From assembly GCA_003448875.1 (NCBI GenBank), contig DLXG01000318.1:1-13225 (forward strand): a stretch of 13,225 nucleotides of DNA, given 5' to 3'. Below the pieces are notes generated by a model. It ran no database searches and was not told the origin of the DNA. It saw nothing but the letters and a program-made list of their open reading frames with translations. The stretch is from Anaerolineaceae bacterium. Its GTDB lineage: Bacteria; Chloroflexota; Anaerolineae; Anaerolineales; Anaerolineaceae. This document shows positions 1-5,868 of the stretch, one piece after another (positions within the stretch are counted from its first letter, which is position 1; each line of letters starts with the position of its first letter). A program made the position numbers and the translations under genes.

Positions 1-327
1 GTCATGGTAGTGAAAGGACAGGCGTTGAATGTGGTCATATAGACGGTTACGTAGATCATAGGCCACATGGTGGGCAATCCATTCGGTCAGATACTGTTCA
101 CGGAAACTGACCAATGCCTTAATTAGCCCCAGGCCTAAAATCAACCCAGCCGCCATAATTAGAAAGCGATGATTGCCGCCTTTCAAGCCAACATCAATCA
201 CCTGCCGAATGATGGCAGGAAACGCCATTTCAATGATGGTCAGAATGAGCAGGAAAACACTGGCAAGCAATACCTGATGAAAATATGGCTTGACCAGTGT
301 TTTCAAATTACGTAGATGTCTTTTCAT
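1..327 (-). CDS. ABC exporter, transmembrane domain (N-terminal fragment, runs off the left edge)
   Basis: The 109 visible residues are the start of a type-1 (exporter-fold) ABC transporter permease domain. After a basic N-terminus (MKRHLRNLKTLVKPYF) there are two hydrophobic stretches, about residues 17-40 and 52-72. They are followed by the soluble helix pattern AYDLRNRLYDHIQRLSFHYHD at about residues 88-109, read here in two parts as AYDLRNRLYDHIQRL and SFHYHD, which is characteristic of MsbA/LmrA-like half transporters. The nucleotide-binding domain would lie beyond the edge, so the substrate cannot be told. The only in-frame ATG is at 327. A good Shine-Dalgarno (AAGGAG, 354-349) lies 21 nt upstream of it, which is unusually far, and an in-frame TAG blocks extension past an ATT codon at 345. 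The gene follows the small unknown gene by 53 nt with no terminator or promoter seen, so it is probably in the same transcript. Confidence 0.88.
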   Translation of the reverse strand, partial: MKRHLRNLKTLVKPYFHQVLLASVFLLILTIIEMAFPAIIRQVIDVGLKGGNHRFLIMAAGLILGLGLIKALVSFREQYLTEWIAHHVAYDLRNRLYDHIQRLSFHYHD

Positions 328-380
328 TGCTTGAGTTGACTTAATCTACTCCTTGAATGACAGCAATGTGTCTTTCTGTC

Positions 381-725
381 TTAGATAGTGAAACCTGTTT
401 TCTCTTTGGATACCACTCCAAGCTCTTCGTATAAAATAGCAGCTTTAAGAGTCAATTGCTGAGTCTGCGGGGGAAGCCGCTGCAGATGCATGGTAATGAC
501 CAGATCGAATTCAATGTTTTCAACGATGTAGGCACTGGCAATCACCCGCTCTTCCAAATCCCGAATCTCAAATTCAAGATTGGGTGGCTTTTGAAACGGG
601 GTGAGGCGGGCATGCACACGAATGCGCTGGCGGTCTTCCCACGGTTCTGTGTGAAGACTCAAAAACCTGACCTGCTCGGGCGGAACAGATTCCGGATGGA
701 TGTTTAGAGGATGAAAACGCTTCAT
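381..725 (-). CDS. Small conserved-looking protein of unknown function (114 aa)
   Basis: I do not recognise this family. The protein is soluble-looking, with no signal peptide or membrane segment. From about residue 30 it alternates short hydrophobic and charged stretches (RIRVHARLTPF, NLEFEIRDLEER, IEFDLVITMHLQ, LTLKAAILYEELGVV), which suggests a single beta-sandwich domain. The N-terminal 25 residues are proline- and histidine-containing and probably extended. Its ATG (725-723) directly abuts the TAA of the DUF1015 gene (728-726), so translation is very likely coupled and the two products may work in the same process. It is read antisense to another open frame at 456-707, which has no start context and is rejected. 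That it is a real gene rests on the coupling, the strand consistency and the sensible protein composition. Confidence 0.8.
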   Translation of the reverse strand: MKRFHPLNIHPESVPPEQVRFLSLHTEPWEDRQRIRVHARLTPFQKPPNLEFEIRDLEERVIASAYIVENIEFDLVITMHLQRLPPQTQQLTLKAAILYEELGVVSKEKTGFTI

Positions 726-2045
726 TTAGATAATTTTACGGGCTTCCATGTAAAACCGTTTTTCGATAGCCTCTCCCATCGAAAAGGTTTTGCGGGGGAG
801 AACACCATCCAGAATGACGGTTCTGAACAACTCGTTCTTATCCATAGCGGGTAGATAAAAGCCGCAATTGCCTTCCTGCCGAGAGAGATGATAGAGGGCA
901 TCCTCACCATGAACATAATCAATTTTTTCAGCTGCGCCTTGCTTCAGCCAATCGTCCAGAAAGGCTTGTAGACTTCCAACTACCAGATTAGAGGTCGGTT
1001 TATGGATGGTGGCTACCGAAAAGCCTTGGGGGGTGACAATCCCGAAGGTTTGGCTTTTGCCAGTTGCTTCTTTGACAGTTTTTTCCATCGTCTCTGCGTC
1101 GGAGCAGGGGGCTATGGTGATACCTGCTTCACCAAAAAAGTTCTGCAATGCGGTCAGAAGCGGTTGTTTCAGATTGAAAAGCACGCGGTGAATCGGTTCA
1201 AAGACCAATCCGGGGTCGTGCAGGTTTTCAATTTCAACCAGTGCATAGCGGGCAGGGTGGTACATTCCAACGCAGGGTTTCAATTTTTCCCAACAAGCCT
1301 TGGCCGTGGCTAAAGAGTGATTACCATCGCCAACTGCAAAGAGTAAAACCCCTTTTTCTTCTCCGACACCGTATTTGGGGTAAAAAACTTCGGGCGAAGC
1401 CAGCCGCTGCAAGGCTTGAATGACCTGTTTTTCGAGTTCAAGATCGGCAACCAGAGCGCCTTTGAGATGCCCGCTGCCTTGCATCAATTCAAAGTCATAC
1501 AGTGGAACAAGGGCCTGATTACGCTGGCTAACCGTTTCGATGACGGTGTGTTCTGGGTCGTCAATCAGCACCAGAATGTGAGGCAGCTCTATTACTGCCC
1601 CTTCCCGTATCCGCATACGGGGAGGGATCCGCTCGAGGATGGTGCCTTCGGTAGCGCGGATGAGAGATTGGGAACCGGGAGAATAATCGTATTTTTCCAG
1701 ATCAAGTGCCAGGATCAAACCGCGTCGGGTTTTACCGCAAACGGTTCGTTCGACGTAAATTAATCCGCTGTAGACCTCAAAAATACCGTTATCCAAATAC
1801 TGGCGCATGGTTTGTTGAGCAGACCGGATACGCTCCATTTCTTCGGGTTTACCGAGATACACCTCGGGCAGAATTAGATTAAAGGTTGAGGGGGCGTCTC
1901 CGACTTCTCTGGCTACCTGCTCCCAGTATTCGGGTTGGGAGGTGAACTGATCGCAGGCAATGGTTGCCCATTTGCGCAAATCAATCCCTTTTTTGGGAAG
2001 TAAAACATCCGCGACCTGCACGCCAATATCGGAATATATTCGCAT
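726..2045 (-). CDS. DUF1015 family protein (439 aa)
   Basis: This is a full-length DUF1015 (PF06245) protein, a family without an established enzymatic role, distantly tied to the ParB/SerK fold. The signature N-terminal stretch is present at about residues 10-41 (VQVADVLLPKKGIDLRKW, then ACDQFTSQPEYW), followed by DAPSTFNLILPEVYL. The central motif GDGNHS falls at residues 239-244, the position of the DGHHR-like motif in related proteins. The start is set at ATG 2045: GAGG at 2057-2054 lies 8 nt upstream, and the protein then begins MRIYSDIG as in homologues I recall. An in-frame ATG at 2096 would add 17 residues but sits inside the loop of a hairpin (2082-2112) and has no Shine-Dalgarno, so I reject it. 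From memory, relatives in clostridia often sit beside serine biosynthesis genes, but none are here. The gene is downstream of degV and coupled to the 114-residue gene. Confidence 0.9.
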   Translation of the reverse strand: MRIYSDIGVQVADVLLPKKGIDLRKWATIACDQFTSQPEYWEQVAREVGDAPSTFNLILPEVYLGKPEEMERIRSAQQTMRQYLDNGIFEVYSGLIYVERTVCGKTRRGLILALDLEKYDYSPGSQSLIRATEGTILERIPPRMRIREGAVIELPHILVLIDDPEHTVIETVSQRNQALVPLYDFELMQGSGHLKGALVADLELEKQVIQALQRLASPEVFYPKYGVGEEKGVLLFAVGDGNHSLATAKACWEKLKPCVGMYHPARYALVEIENLHDPGLVFEPIHRVLFNLKQPLLTALQNFFGEAGITIAPCSDAETMEKTVKEATGKSQTFGIVTPQGFSVATIHKPTSNLVVGSLQAFLDDWLKQGAAEKIDYVHGEDALYHLSRQEGNCGFYLPAMDKNELFRTVILDGVLPRKTFSMGEAIEKRFYMEARKII

Positions 2046-2081
2046 TGTGATAACCTCAAGGTGAGATACAGGGAAAAATAA

Positions 2082-2112
2082 AACGGTCTTTTTCATTTTA
2101 CCAAAGACCGTT
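2082..2112 (-). terminator. Hairpin with T-tract between degV and the DUF1015 gene
   Basis: A perfect 10-bp inverted repeat (AACGGTCTTT / AAAGACCGTT) with an 11-nt loop is followed on the minus strand by TTATTTTT. This is the form of a rho-independent terminator acting on transcripts from degV. There is no T-tract on the plus strand. It lies only 36 nt before the DUF1015 start, leaving almost no room for a promoter after it. It may therefore be a leaky terminator or a leader attenuator for the downstream genes. Confidence 0.7.
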
Positions 2113-2124
2113 CAATAATAAAGA

Positions 2125-2153
2125 GGTATGGAAATGGAAAGGAAATCTGTCAA
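2125..2153 (-). promoter_or_regulatory. Possible promoter for the DUF1015 operon
   Basis: On the minus strand a perfect TTGACA (2153-2148) is followed after 17 nt by CATACC (2130-2125), which matches the -10 consensus at only three positions. A transcript from here would begin near 2118 and so would carry the 2082-2112 hairpin in its leader, consistent with an attenuated operon. The weak -10 keeps confidence low. Confidence 0.35.
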
Positions 2154-2176
2154 TCAATATCAGGAAGATTGACTGA

Positions 2177-3034
2177 TCACATTCCTGCCATGAAGGCTAA
2201 GCCAACCGTACCGGGCCCGGTGTGAGTGCCGATAACCGGTGATACTGTTGCTGCAAAGGCCTCGGCAATATCCGCGGGCTCAAAGCGCTGGCAGGCTTTT
2301 TCAAGCAGCCGTTCGGCTTCGGCAGGGGCATTGGCGTGTAAAGCGGCAATTCGAATCGGACGCTGGCTGCCAACGCGTTCGACAAAGATATCAATCAGCC
2401 GATCAACGGCTTTGTTCATCGTGCGGATTTTTTCGACAGCAACGATTTTACCGTTTTCCAAACCAAGGATTGGTTTTAGCCCAAGGGCTGTGCCGAGGAA
2501 AGCAGCAGCACCGCCAATGCGTCCGCCGCGATGTAAAAATTCCAGCGTGCTTACGGCAAACAATACGCCGGTATGCTGGACAGCTTTTTCGGCAATGGCT
2601 TTGCATTCTTCCAAAGAGGCGCCTTGTTTGGCGGCACGAGCAACCTGCAAGGCCTGAAAACCCAATCCCATGCCTGCCGAATAGGAATCAACGATCACAA
2701 CCCGGTCGGTCTGCAACATTTGTTTAGCCTGCACGGCGGAGTCAATCGTCCCCGAAAGGGCGGCCGAGATGTGGATGGACAGGATGTCATAACCCTGTTC
2801 CAGAAGAGAAGTGTACACTTGCTTAAAAGCAGCCGGGGAGGGCTGTGAAGTGGTCGGCATTACTTTGGCATGTTGTAAGCGAGTGTAAAACTCCAGCGGG
2901 GTTATATCGACTCCATCCCGGAAGGTCTGTTCTCCCCAAACAACCTGCAATGGAATAGCATGTAACGCGTAGCCATTCGAAAGATGTTCTGGGATATAGG
3001 CAGTGCTGTCGGTAACGACGGCAACCTTTGACAT
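2177..3034 (-). CDS. degV: DegV family fatty-acid-binding protein (FakB-like)
   Basis: DegV proteins bind a fatty acid. In Firmicutes the FakB members present it to the kinase FakA for phosphorylation and entry into phospholipid synthesis. This 285-residue protein is of normal length and shows the family hallmarks in order: MSKVAVVTDSTAYIP at the N-terminus, TTSQPS at residues 61-66, ISAALSGT at 89-96 (the lipid carboxylate site), VDSYSAGMGLG at 115-125, and the C-terminal IGTHTGPGTVGLAF stretch. The start at ATG 3034 has a strong Shine-Dalgarno, AAGGAG, 6 nt upstream. The gene has its own promoter region facing ffh and probably heads the leftward cluster. No fakA-like kinase is visible in the window, so coupling to a FakA partner is an inference. 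Confidence 0.95.
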   Translation of the reverse strand: MSKVAVVTDSTAYIPEHLSNGYALHAIPLQVVWGEQTFRDGVDITPLEFYTRLQHAKVMPTTSQPSPAAFKQVYTSLLEQGYDILSIHISAALSGTIDSAVQAKQMLQTDRVVIVDSYSAGMGLGFQALQVARAAKQGASLEECKAIAEKAVQHTGVLFAVSTLEFLHRGGRIGGAAAFLGTALGLKPILGLENGKIVAVEKIRTMNKAVDRLIDIFVERVGSQRPIRIAALHANAPAEAERLLEKACQRFEPADIAEAFAATVSPVIGTHTGPGTVGLAFMAGM

Positions 3035-3061
3035 GGTTTTCTCCTTAACTCATTTTTTTAG

Positions 3062-3091
3062 ATTATATAATTTCACCCCATAAAACCCCAT
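3062..3091 (-). promoter_or_regulatory. degV promoter with paired direct repeats at the -35 position
   Basis: A consensus TATAAT lies on the minus strand at 3067-3062, about 28 nt before the degV start codon. No good -35 exists at 17 nt. Instead that position (3090-3085) reads TGGGGT and belongs to a direct repeat: ATGGGGT occurs twice, at 3091-3085 and 3081-3075, exactly 10 bp apart, one helical turn. A perfect -10 with a replaced -35 and phased repeats is typical of an activator-dependent or repressor-controlled promoter. The regulator is unknown. Confidence 0.6.
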
Positions 3092-3104
3092 TATTTGTAA
3101 AAAG

Positions 3105-3122
3105 TTTCGCGTTGCAGCGAAA
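3105..3122. repeat. 6-bp inverted repeat upstream of the ffh promoter
   Basis: TTTCGC (3105-3110) and GCGAAA (3117-3122) are separated by GTTGCA. The repeat lies between the degV and ffh promoters, about 20 bp upstream of the ffh -35. It may be an operator half-site pair. No gene reads into it, so a terminator role is unlikely even though a T-run follows on the minus strand. Confidence 0.3.
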
Positions 3123-3141
3123 AAAATCAGTTTGCTTAACC

Positions 3142-3170
3142 TTGACCATTGTTGTTTATGCGACTAGAAT
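3142..3170 (+). promoter_or_regulatory. Sigma70-type promoter of ffh
   Basis: TTGACC (3142-3147), a 17-nt spacer and TAGAAT (3165-3170) make a near-consensus housekeeping promoter. Transcription would start near 3177, giving a leader of about 47 nt. A possible upstream start codon at 3149 lies inside this promoter, which supports the GTG start at 3224. Confidence 0.8.
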
Positions 3171-3180
3171 TGGGAGGCGT

Positions 3181-3199
3181 AACGCCCCTCAGGGGTGTT
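3181..3199 (+). promoter_or_regulatory. Hairpin in the ffh leader
   Basis: AACGCCCC (3181-3188) and GGGGTGTT (3192-3199) pair over 8 bp (one G-U) around a TCA loop, close to the predicted 5' end of the ffh mRNA. It is followed by GATTTCTT, a poor T-tract. It could stabilise the mRNA end or modulate read-through. It leaves the ribosome site at 3215-3218 free. Confidence 0.45.
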
Positions 3200-3223
3200 G
3201 ATTTCTTATGGGTTAAGGTCAGC

Positions 3224-4546
3224 GTGTTCGAATCGCTTTCACAAAGGCTGGAACAGGTATTTCAACAGCTTCGCCGGCGGGGCAAGTTGTCCGAACAGGA
3301 TGTGGACGCCGCCATGCGCGAGGTTCGTTTGGCATTGTTAGAGGCGGATGTTCATTTCAGTGTAGTCAAGGATTTTATAGGCCGGGTCCGCCAGCGGGCA
3401 GTTGGTGCAGAAGTTTCAAAGGCTTTGAATCCGGCTCAGCAAGTTATTAAGATCGTCCATGAAGAATTGATAAAGACACTGGGTGAACCGGCCCGTCTGA
3501 ACCTGACCGGTCCAAAACCTCGCGTGATCATGGTAGTGGGTCTGCAAGGTTCCGGCAAGACCACCGCTGTAGCAAAACTGGCCTCATTGCTCCGTTCGCA
3601 GGGTGAGCGAGTGGAACTGGTTGCTGCTGATCCCTATCGCCCTGCTGCTATCAAACAGTTGCAGACTTTGGGCGAGAGAATTGGCGTCCCGGTTTACACA
3701 GAAAACGGGGTAAAGCCCCCCGAACTGGTGGCGCGGGCGTTTGAAAAAGCCCAAAAAAGCGGCGTCAGTGTGTTGATTGTAGACACTGCTGGCCGTTCTC
3801 AACTGGATAATGCCTTGATGGATGAATTAAAGGCCATTACCCGCCGGGTTACACCCAATGAAATTTTGCTGGTAGTGGATGCGATGATCGGCCAGGAAGC
3901 CCTGCATGTTGCCGAAGGATTTCGAGATACGGTGACATTGACGGGTCTGATCCTGACCAAGATGGACGGCGATGCCCGTGGCGGTGCCGCCATTTCCATC
4001 CGGGCAGTTACCGGCGTGCCTTTAAAATTCCTCGGCACCGGTGAGGCTATTGATGCCATTGAAGTATATGACCCCGGCCGATTGGCCTCCCGCATTTTAG
4101 GCATGGGAGACGTGATCGGTTTGATTGAGCGGGCAGAGGCTGCCTTTGACGAAAAGGAAGCTCAAGAACAGGCCGAACGAATGCTCTCCGGGTCTTTTAC
4201 GCTGGAAGATTTTGCCAAACAGTTGAAGCAAATCCGAAAAATGGGACCGCTGGCCCAAATTTTAGAAATGCTGCCGGGAGGTCTGGGTCAGATGGCGCGC
4301 AATATTTCGCCGGAAGAGGCTGAGCGTTCGTTGAAAATCACCGAAGCCATTTTGAATTCGATGACTCGCGAAGAACGCCGCCGGCCTGAAATTCTCAACG
4401 CCAGCCGGCGGAGAAGAATTGCACGGGGTTCGGGTACTCAGGTACAGGATGTTAACCGGGTTCTCAAACAATTTCGGGATGCCCAGAAGATGTTTAAGAC
4501 TTTACAAAAAACAGGAGGACGGGGATTACCACGCCTGTTTGGCTGA
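3224..4546 (+). CDS. ffh: Signal recognition particle protein Ffh (SRP54)
   Basis: Ffh is the GTPase of the signal recognition particle. It binds 4.5S RNA and signal sequences and delivers ribosomes to FtsY at the membrane. This 440-residue protein has the full N-G-M layout: helical N domain at 1-95, then GLQGSGKTT (106-114), DPYRPAA (136-142), DTAGR (187-191) and TKMDGDARGG (245-254) of the GTPase, and an M domain from about 295. The M domain holds a methionine- and glycine-rich finger region (346-356) and the RNA-binding RRRIARGSGTQVQDVN stretch near 395-411. The start is GTG 3224, giving the usual FESLSQRLEQVF beginning, with AAGG at 3215-3218 upstream. An in-frame ATG at 3149 lies in the promoter. 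The usual C-terminal methionine/lysine tail is short (ending RGLPRLFG), which is within family range. No ylxM homologue precedes it. Confidence 0.98.
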   Translation: MFESLSQRLEQVFQQLRRRGKLSEQDVDAAMREVRLALLEADVHFSVVKDFIGRVRQRAVGAEVSKALNPAQQVIKIVHEELIKTLGEPARLNLTGPKPRVIMVVGLQGSGKTTAVAKLASLLRSQGERVELVAADPYRPAAIKQLQTLGERIGVPVYTENGVKPPELVARAFEKAQKSGVSVLIVDTAGRSQLDNALMDELKAITRRVTPNEILLVVDAMIGQEALHVAEGFRDTVTLTGLILTKMDGDARGGAAISIRAVTGVPLKFLGTGEAIDAIEVYDPGRLASRILGMGDVIGLIERAEAAFDEKEAQEQAERMLSGSFTLEDFAKQLKQIRKMGPLAQILEMLPGGLGQMARNISPEEAERSLKITEAILNSMTREERRRPEILNASRRRRIARGSGTQVQDVNRVLKQFRDAQKMFKTLQKTGGRGLPRLFG

Positions 4547-4551
4547 AAAGT

Positions 4552-4599
4552 ACCTCTAAAAGAAAGCGCTACCTTCGGCGCCCCTCGCCTTTTAGAGGT
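4552..4599 (+). terminator. Long hairpin between ffh and rpsP (terminator-like, no T-tract)
   Basis: A perfect 11-bp stem (ACCTCTAAAAG at 4552-4562, CTTTTAGAGGT at 4589-4599) encloses a 26-nt loop that can form a smaller GCGC/GCGC stem. It begins 5 nt after the ffh stop. What follows (TAACTTAAATT) is A/T-rich but not a T-run, so it may be an inefficient terminator or an mRNA processing or stabilising structure separating ffh from rpsP. Confidence 0.55.
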
Positions 4600-4620
4600 T
4601 AACTTAAATTGCCATCCTTA

Positions 4621-4629
4621 TGCTAAAAT
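4621..4629 (+). promoter_or_regulatory. Extended -10 promoter candidate for rpsP
   Basis: TGCTAAAAT (4621-4629) fits an extended -10 (TGnTATAAT). The -35 is weak (TTAACT at 4599-4604, with a long 19-nt spacer). Transcription from about 4636 would give a 26-nt leader holding GAGGAG (4644-4649). It sits just after the ffh hairpin, where a second promoter for the ribosomal genes would be expected. Confidence 0.45.
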
Positions 4630-4661
4630 GATCATGTAAAAATGAGGAGAATAAATCAACT

Positions 4662-5006
4662 ATGGTTCGAATACGATTGCGCCGAATTGGCTTAAAAGGT
4701 CAACCCAGTTACCGGATTGTGGCGGCGGACAAGGAAAGCCCCCGCGATGGTCGTTTTCTGGAAATTCTTGGTTTTTACAACCCCCGCACCGAGCCTTTCA
4801 CTTTTCAGGTAAATGAGGAGCGGGTATATCACTGGTTGAAGAACGGAGCCCAACCCACCGAATCCGTTCAAAAACTATTCGACAGTGTGGGCTTGACCAA
4901 ACGCTTTGCGCGTGTTAAAGCCGGAGAACCGCTAGAAGAGGTCTTAAAAGAAGCCGAAACCTACTATGCTTCCCGCAAGGTGAATGTAAAGACCAACCCG
5001 GTATAG
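4662..5006 (+). CDS. rpsP: 30S ribosomal protein S16
   Basis: S16 binds 16S rRNA early in assembly of the small subunit body. The 114-residue product opens with the standard MVRIRLRRIGLKGQPSYRIV stretch and continues with AADKESPRDGRFLEILGFYN and a TEPFTFQVNEERVYHWLKNGAQPTESV-type block (split here by position: about residues 43-69). These make identification secure. The C-terminal 30 residues are a charged extension common in non-proteobacterial S16. GAGGAG lies 12 nt before ATG 4662, slightly long. The gene opens the tight run rpsP-khpA-rimM-dprA and follows ffh as in Bacillus. Confidence 0.98.
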   Translation: MVRIRLRRIGLKGQPSYRIVAADKESPRDGRFLEILGFYNPRTEPFTFQVNEERVYHWLKNGAQPTESVQKLFDSVGLTKRFARVKAGEPLEEVLKEAETYYASRKVNVKTNPV

Positions 5007-5053
5007 ATTCTGGCAGGTCGAGTATCCTAAGCCGCTAAGCGAAAGGATCGAGC

Positions 5054-5290
5054 GTGAAAGAGCTGATTGAATATATTGCCGCTTCACTGGTGGATGACCC
5101 TACTCAAGTGCGGGTACGTCAGGAATGGATTGGTGGAAAGGCCCGGCTGGAGTTGTGGGTTGCCAAGGAAGACATGGGCAGAATCATTGGTAAAAGCGGG
5201 CGGGTTGCCAACGCAATGCGGGTCTTACTGCGCGTTGCGGCTGCCCGTGAAGGAAAGCAGGCGACATTGGATGTAATGGAGCCGCGGTGA
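5054..5290 (+). CDS. khpA: KH-domain RNA-binding protein KhpA
   Basis: This 78-residue protein is a single KH domain (YlqC/KhpA family). In Gram-positive bacteria it partners KhpB (Jag/EloR) and binds RNA, affecting cell elongation and division, and it is nearly always found between rpsP and rimM, as here. The nucleic-acid-binding GxxG loop is in GRIIGKSGR at residues 42-50 (GKSG 46-49), preceded by the beta strands RLELWVAKED. It starts with GTG at 5054, with AAAGGA 6 nt upstream. Its stop TGA overlaps the rimM ATG by one base (TGATG), implying translational coupling. No khpB is in the window. Confidence 0.95.
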   Translation: MKELIEYIAASLVDDPTQVRVRQEWIGGKARLELWVAKEDMGRIIGKSGRVANAMRVLLRVAAAREGKQATLDVMEPR

Positions 5291-5853
5291 TGAAGCATCG
5301 TCCGCCTGAATCGGACAGCAGCAAGGGATTATCAGGCTCGCCTCCCGTTGGCGAGCCTGTCTTTCTGGCAGTGGGTTTCTTGAGGAGAGCCCATGGTCTT
5401 CAGGGGGAAATGGTCATGGACATCTTGACCGATTTTCCTGAACGATTGGTACGGGGAAAAGTAGTTTATGCCGGCGAAGAGCACATTCGCCTGACCATTC
5501 GTTCATTACGCTCGAAGGGCAAGCAGGTATTGATAGCCTTTGAAGAAGCCCATGAACCGGAATCGGTTGCTCCGTTTCGCAACCAATATTTGTTTGTGCG
5601 TTCGGATGAGATTCCACCCCTGCCGGAGGGTGAATACTATCACCACGAATTGCTTGGGCTGAATGCCTTTACCCCGGCTGGCGATAAACTTGGAACACTG
5701 GTTGAGATTCTCGAAACCGGTGCAAATGATGTTTACGTGATCCGTGAGGAAAGCAGCCAAACCGACTTATTGGTGCCGGCGGTAAGAGAGTTTATTATCG
5801 AAATTCGATTGGCAGAACGGAAAATAATCATTTCTCCACCAGAATGGTTGTAA
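5290..5853 (+). CDS. rimM: Ribosome maturation factor RimM
   Basis: RimM helps assemble the head of the 30S subunit, near S19. The 187-residue protein has the N-terminal barrel (VGFLRRAHGLQGE, residues 28-40) and the C-terminal PRC-barrel (PEGEYYHHELLGL at 112-124, LGTLVEILETGANDVYVI at 134-151, LLVPAVREFI at 160-169). About 23 residues precede the conserved domain (MKHRPPESDSS...), more than usual. No start codon exists between them and the domain, so the extension appears genuine. ATG 5290 is chosen, 8 nt after GGAG (5278-5281). GTG 5287 would add one residue. Bases 5333-5366, inside this extension, form a terminator-like hairpin. The usual next genes, trmD and rplS, are absent and dprA follows after 15 nt. 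Confidence 0.96.
   Translation: MKHRPPESDSSKGLSGSPPVGEPVFLAVGFLRRAHGLQGEMVMDILTDFPERLVRGKVVYAGEEHIRLTIRSLRSKGKQVLIAFEEAHEPESVAPFRNQYLFVRSDEIPPLPEGEYYHHELLGLNAFTPAGDKLGTLVEILETGANDVYVIREESSQTDLLVPAVREFIIEIRLAERKIIISPPEWL
5333..5366 (+). terminator. Terminator-like hairpin inside the 5' end of rimM
   Basis: CAGGCTCGCC (5333-5342) and GGCGAGCCTG (5350-5359) form a perfect, GC-rich 10-bp stem with a 7-nt loop (TCCCGTT), directly followed by TCTTTCT. This has the shape of an intrinsic terminator, but lies within codons 15-26 of rimM. It may attenuate transcription after khpA or slow translation. The T-tract is interrupted, so partial read-through is expected. Confidence 0.55.
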
Positions 5854-5868
5854 TCTGGAGCGAGAGGG

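Noticed and set aside
456..707. Open frame of 83 codons on the plus strand
   Set aside because: It is fully antisense to the 114-residue gene, has no Shine-Dalgarno or promoter, and its translation resembles no protein. The minus-strand gene is coupled to its neighbour.
2149..2173. 7-bp inverted repeat just after the degV stop, as a terminator
   Set aside because: The stem GTCAATC/GATTGAC is AT-rich and is followed by GATTTCC, not a T-run. The hairpin at 2082-2112 is a far better candidate.
2226..2848. Three overlapping open frames on the plus strand
   Set aside because: All are antisense to degV, which has complete family motifs. Their arginine- and serine-rich or glutamine-rich composition is typical of reverse-strand shadows.
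4552..4599. 4.5S SRP RNA next to ffh
   Set aside because: The hairpin is too short and lacks the GNRA-type tetraloop and the conserved internal loops of SRP RNA.
5010..5047. CTAAGC direct repeats between rpsP and khpA as a regulatory site
   Set aside because: The two 6-bp copies are short, 2 nt apart, with no promoter nearby. This is within chance expectation.
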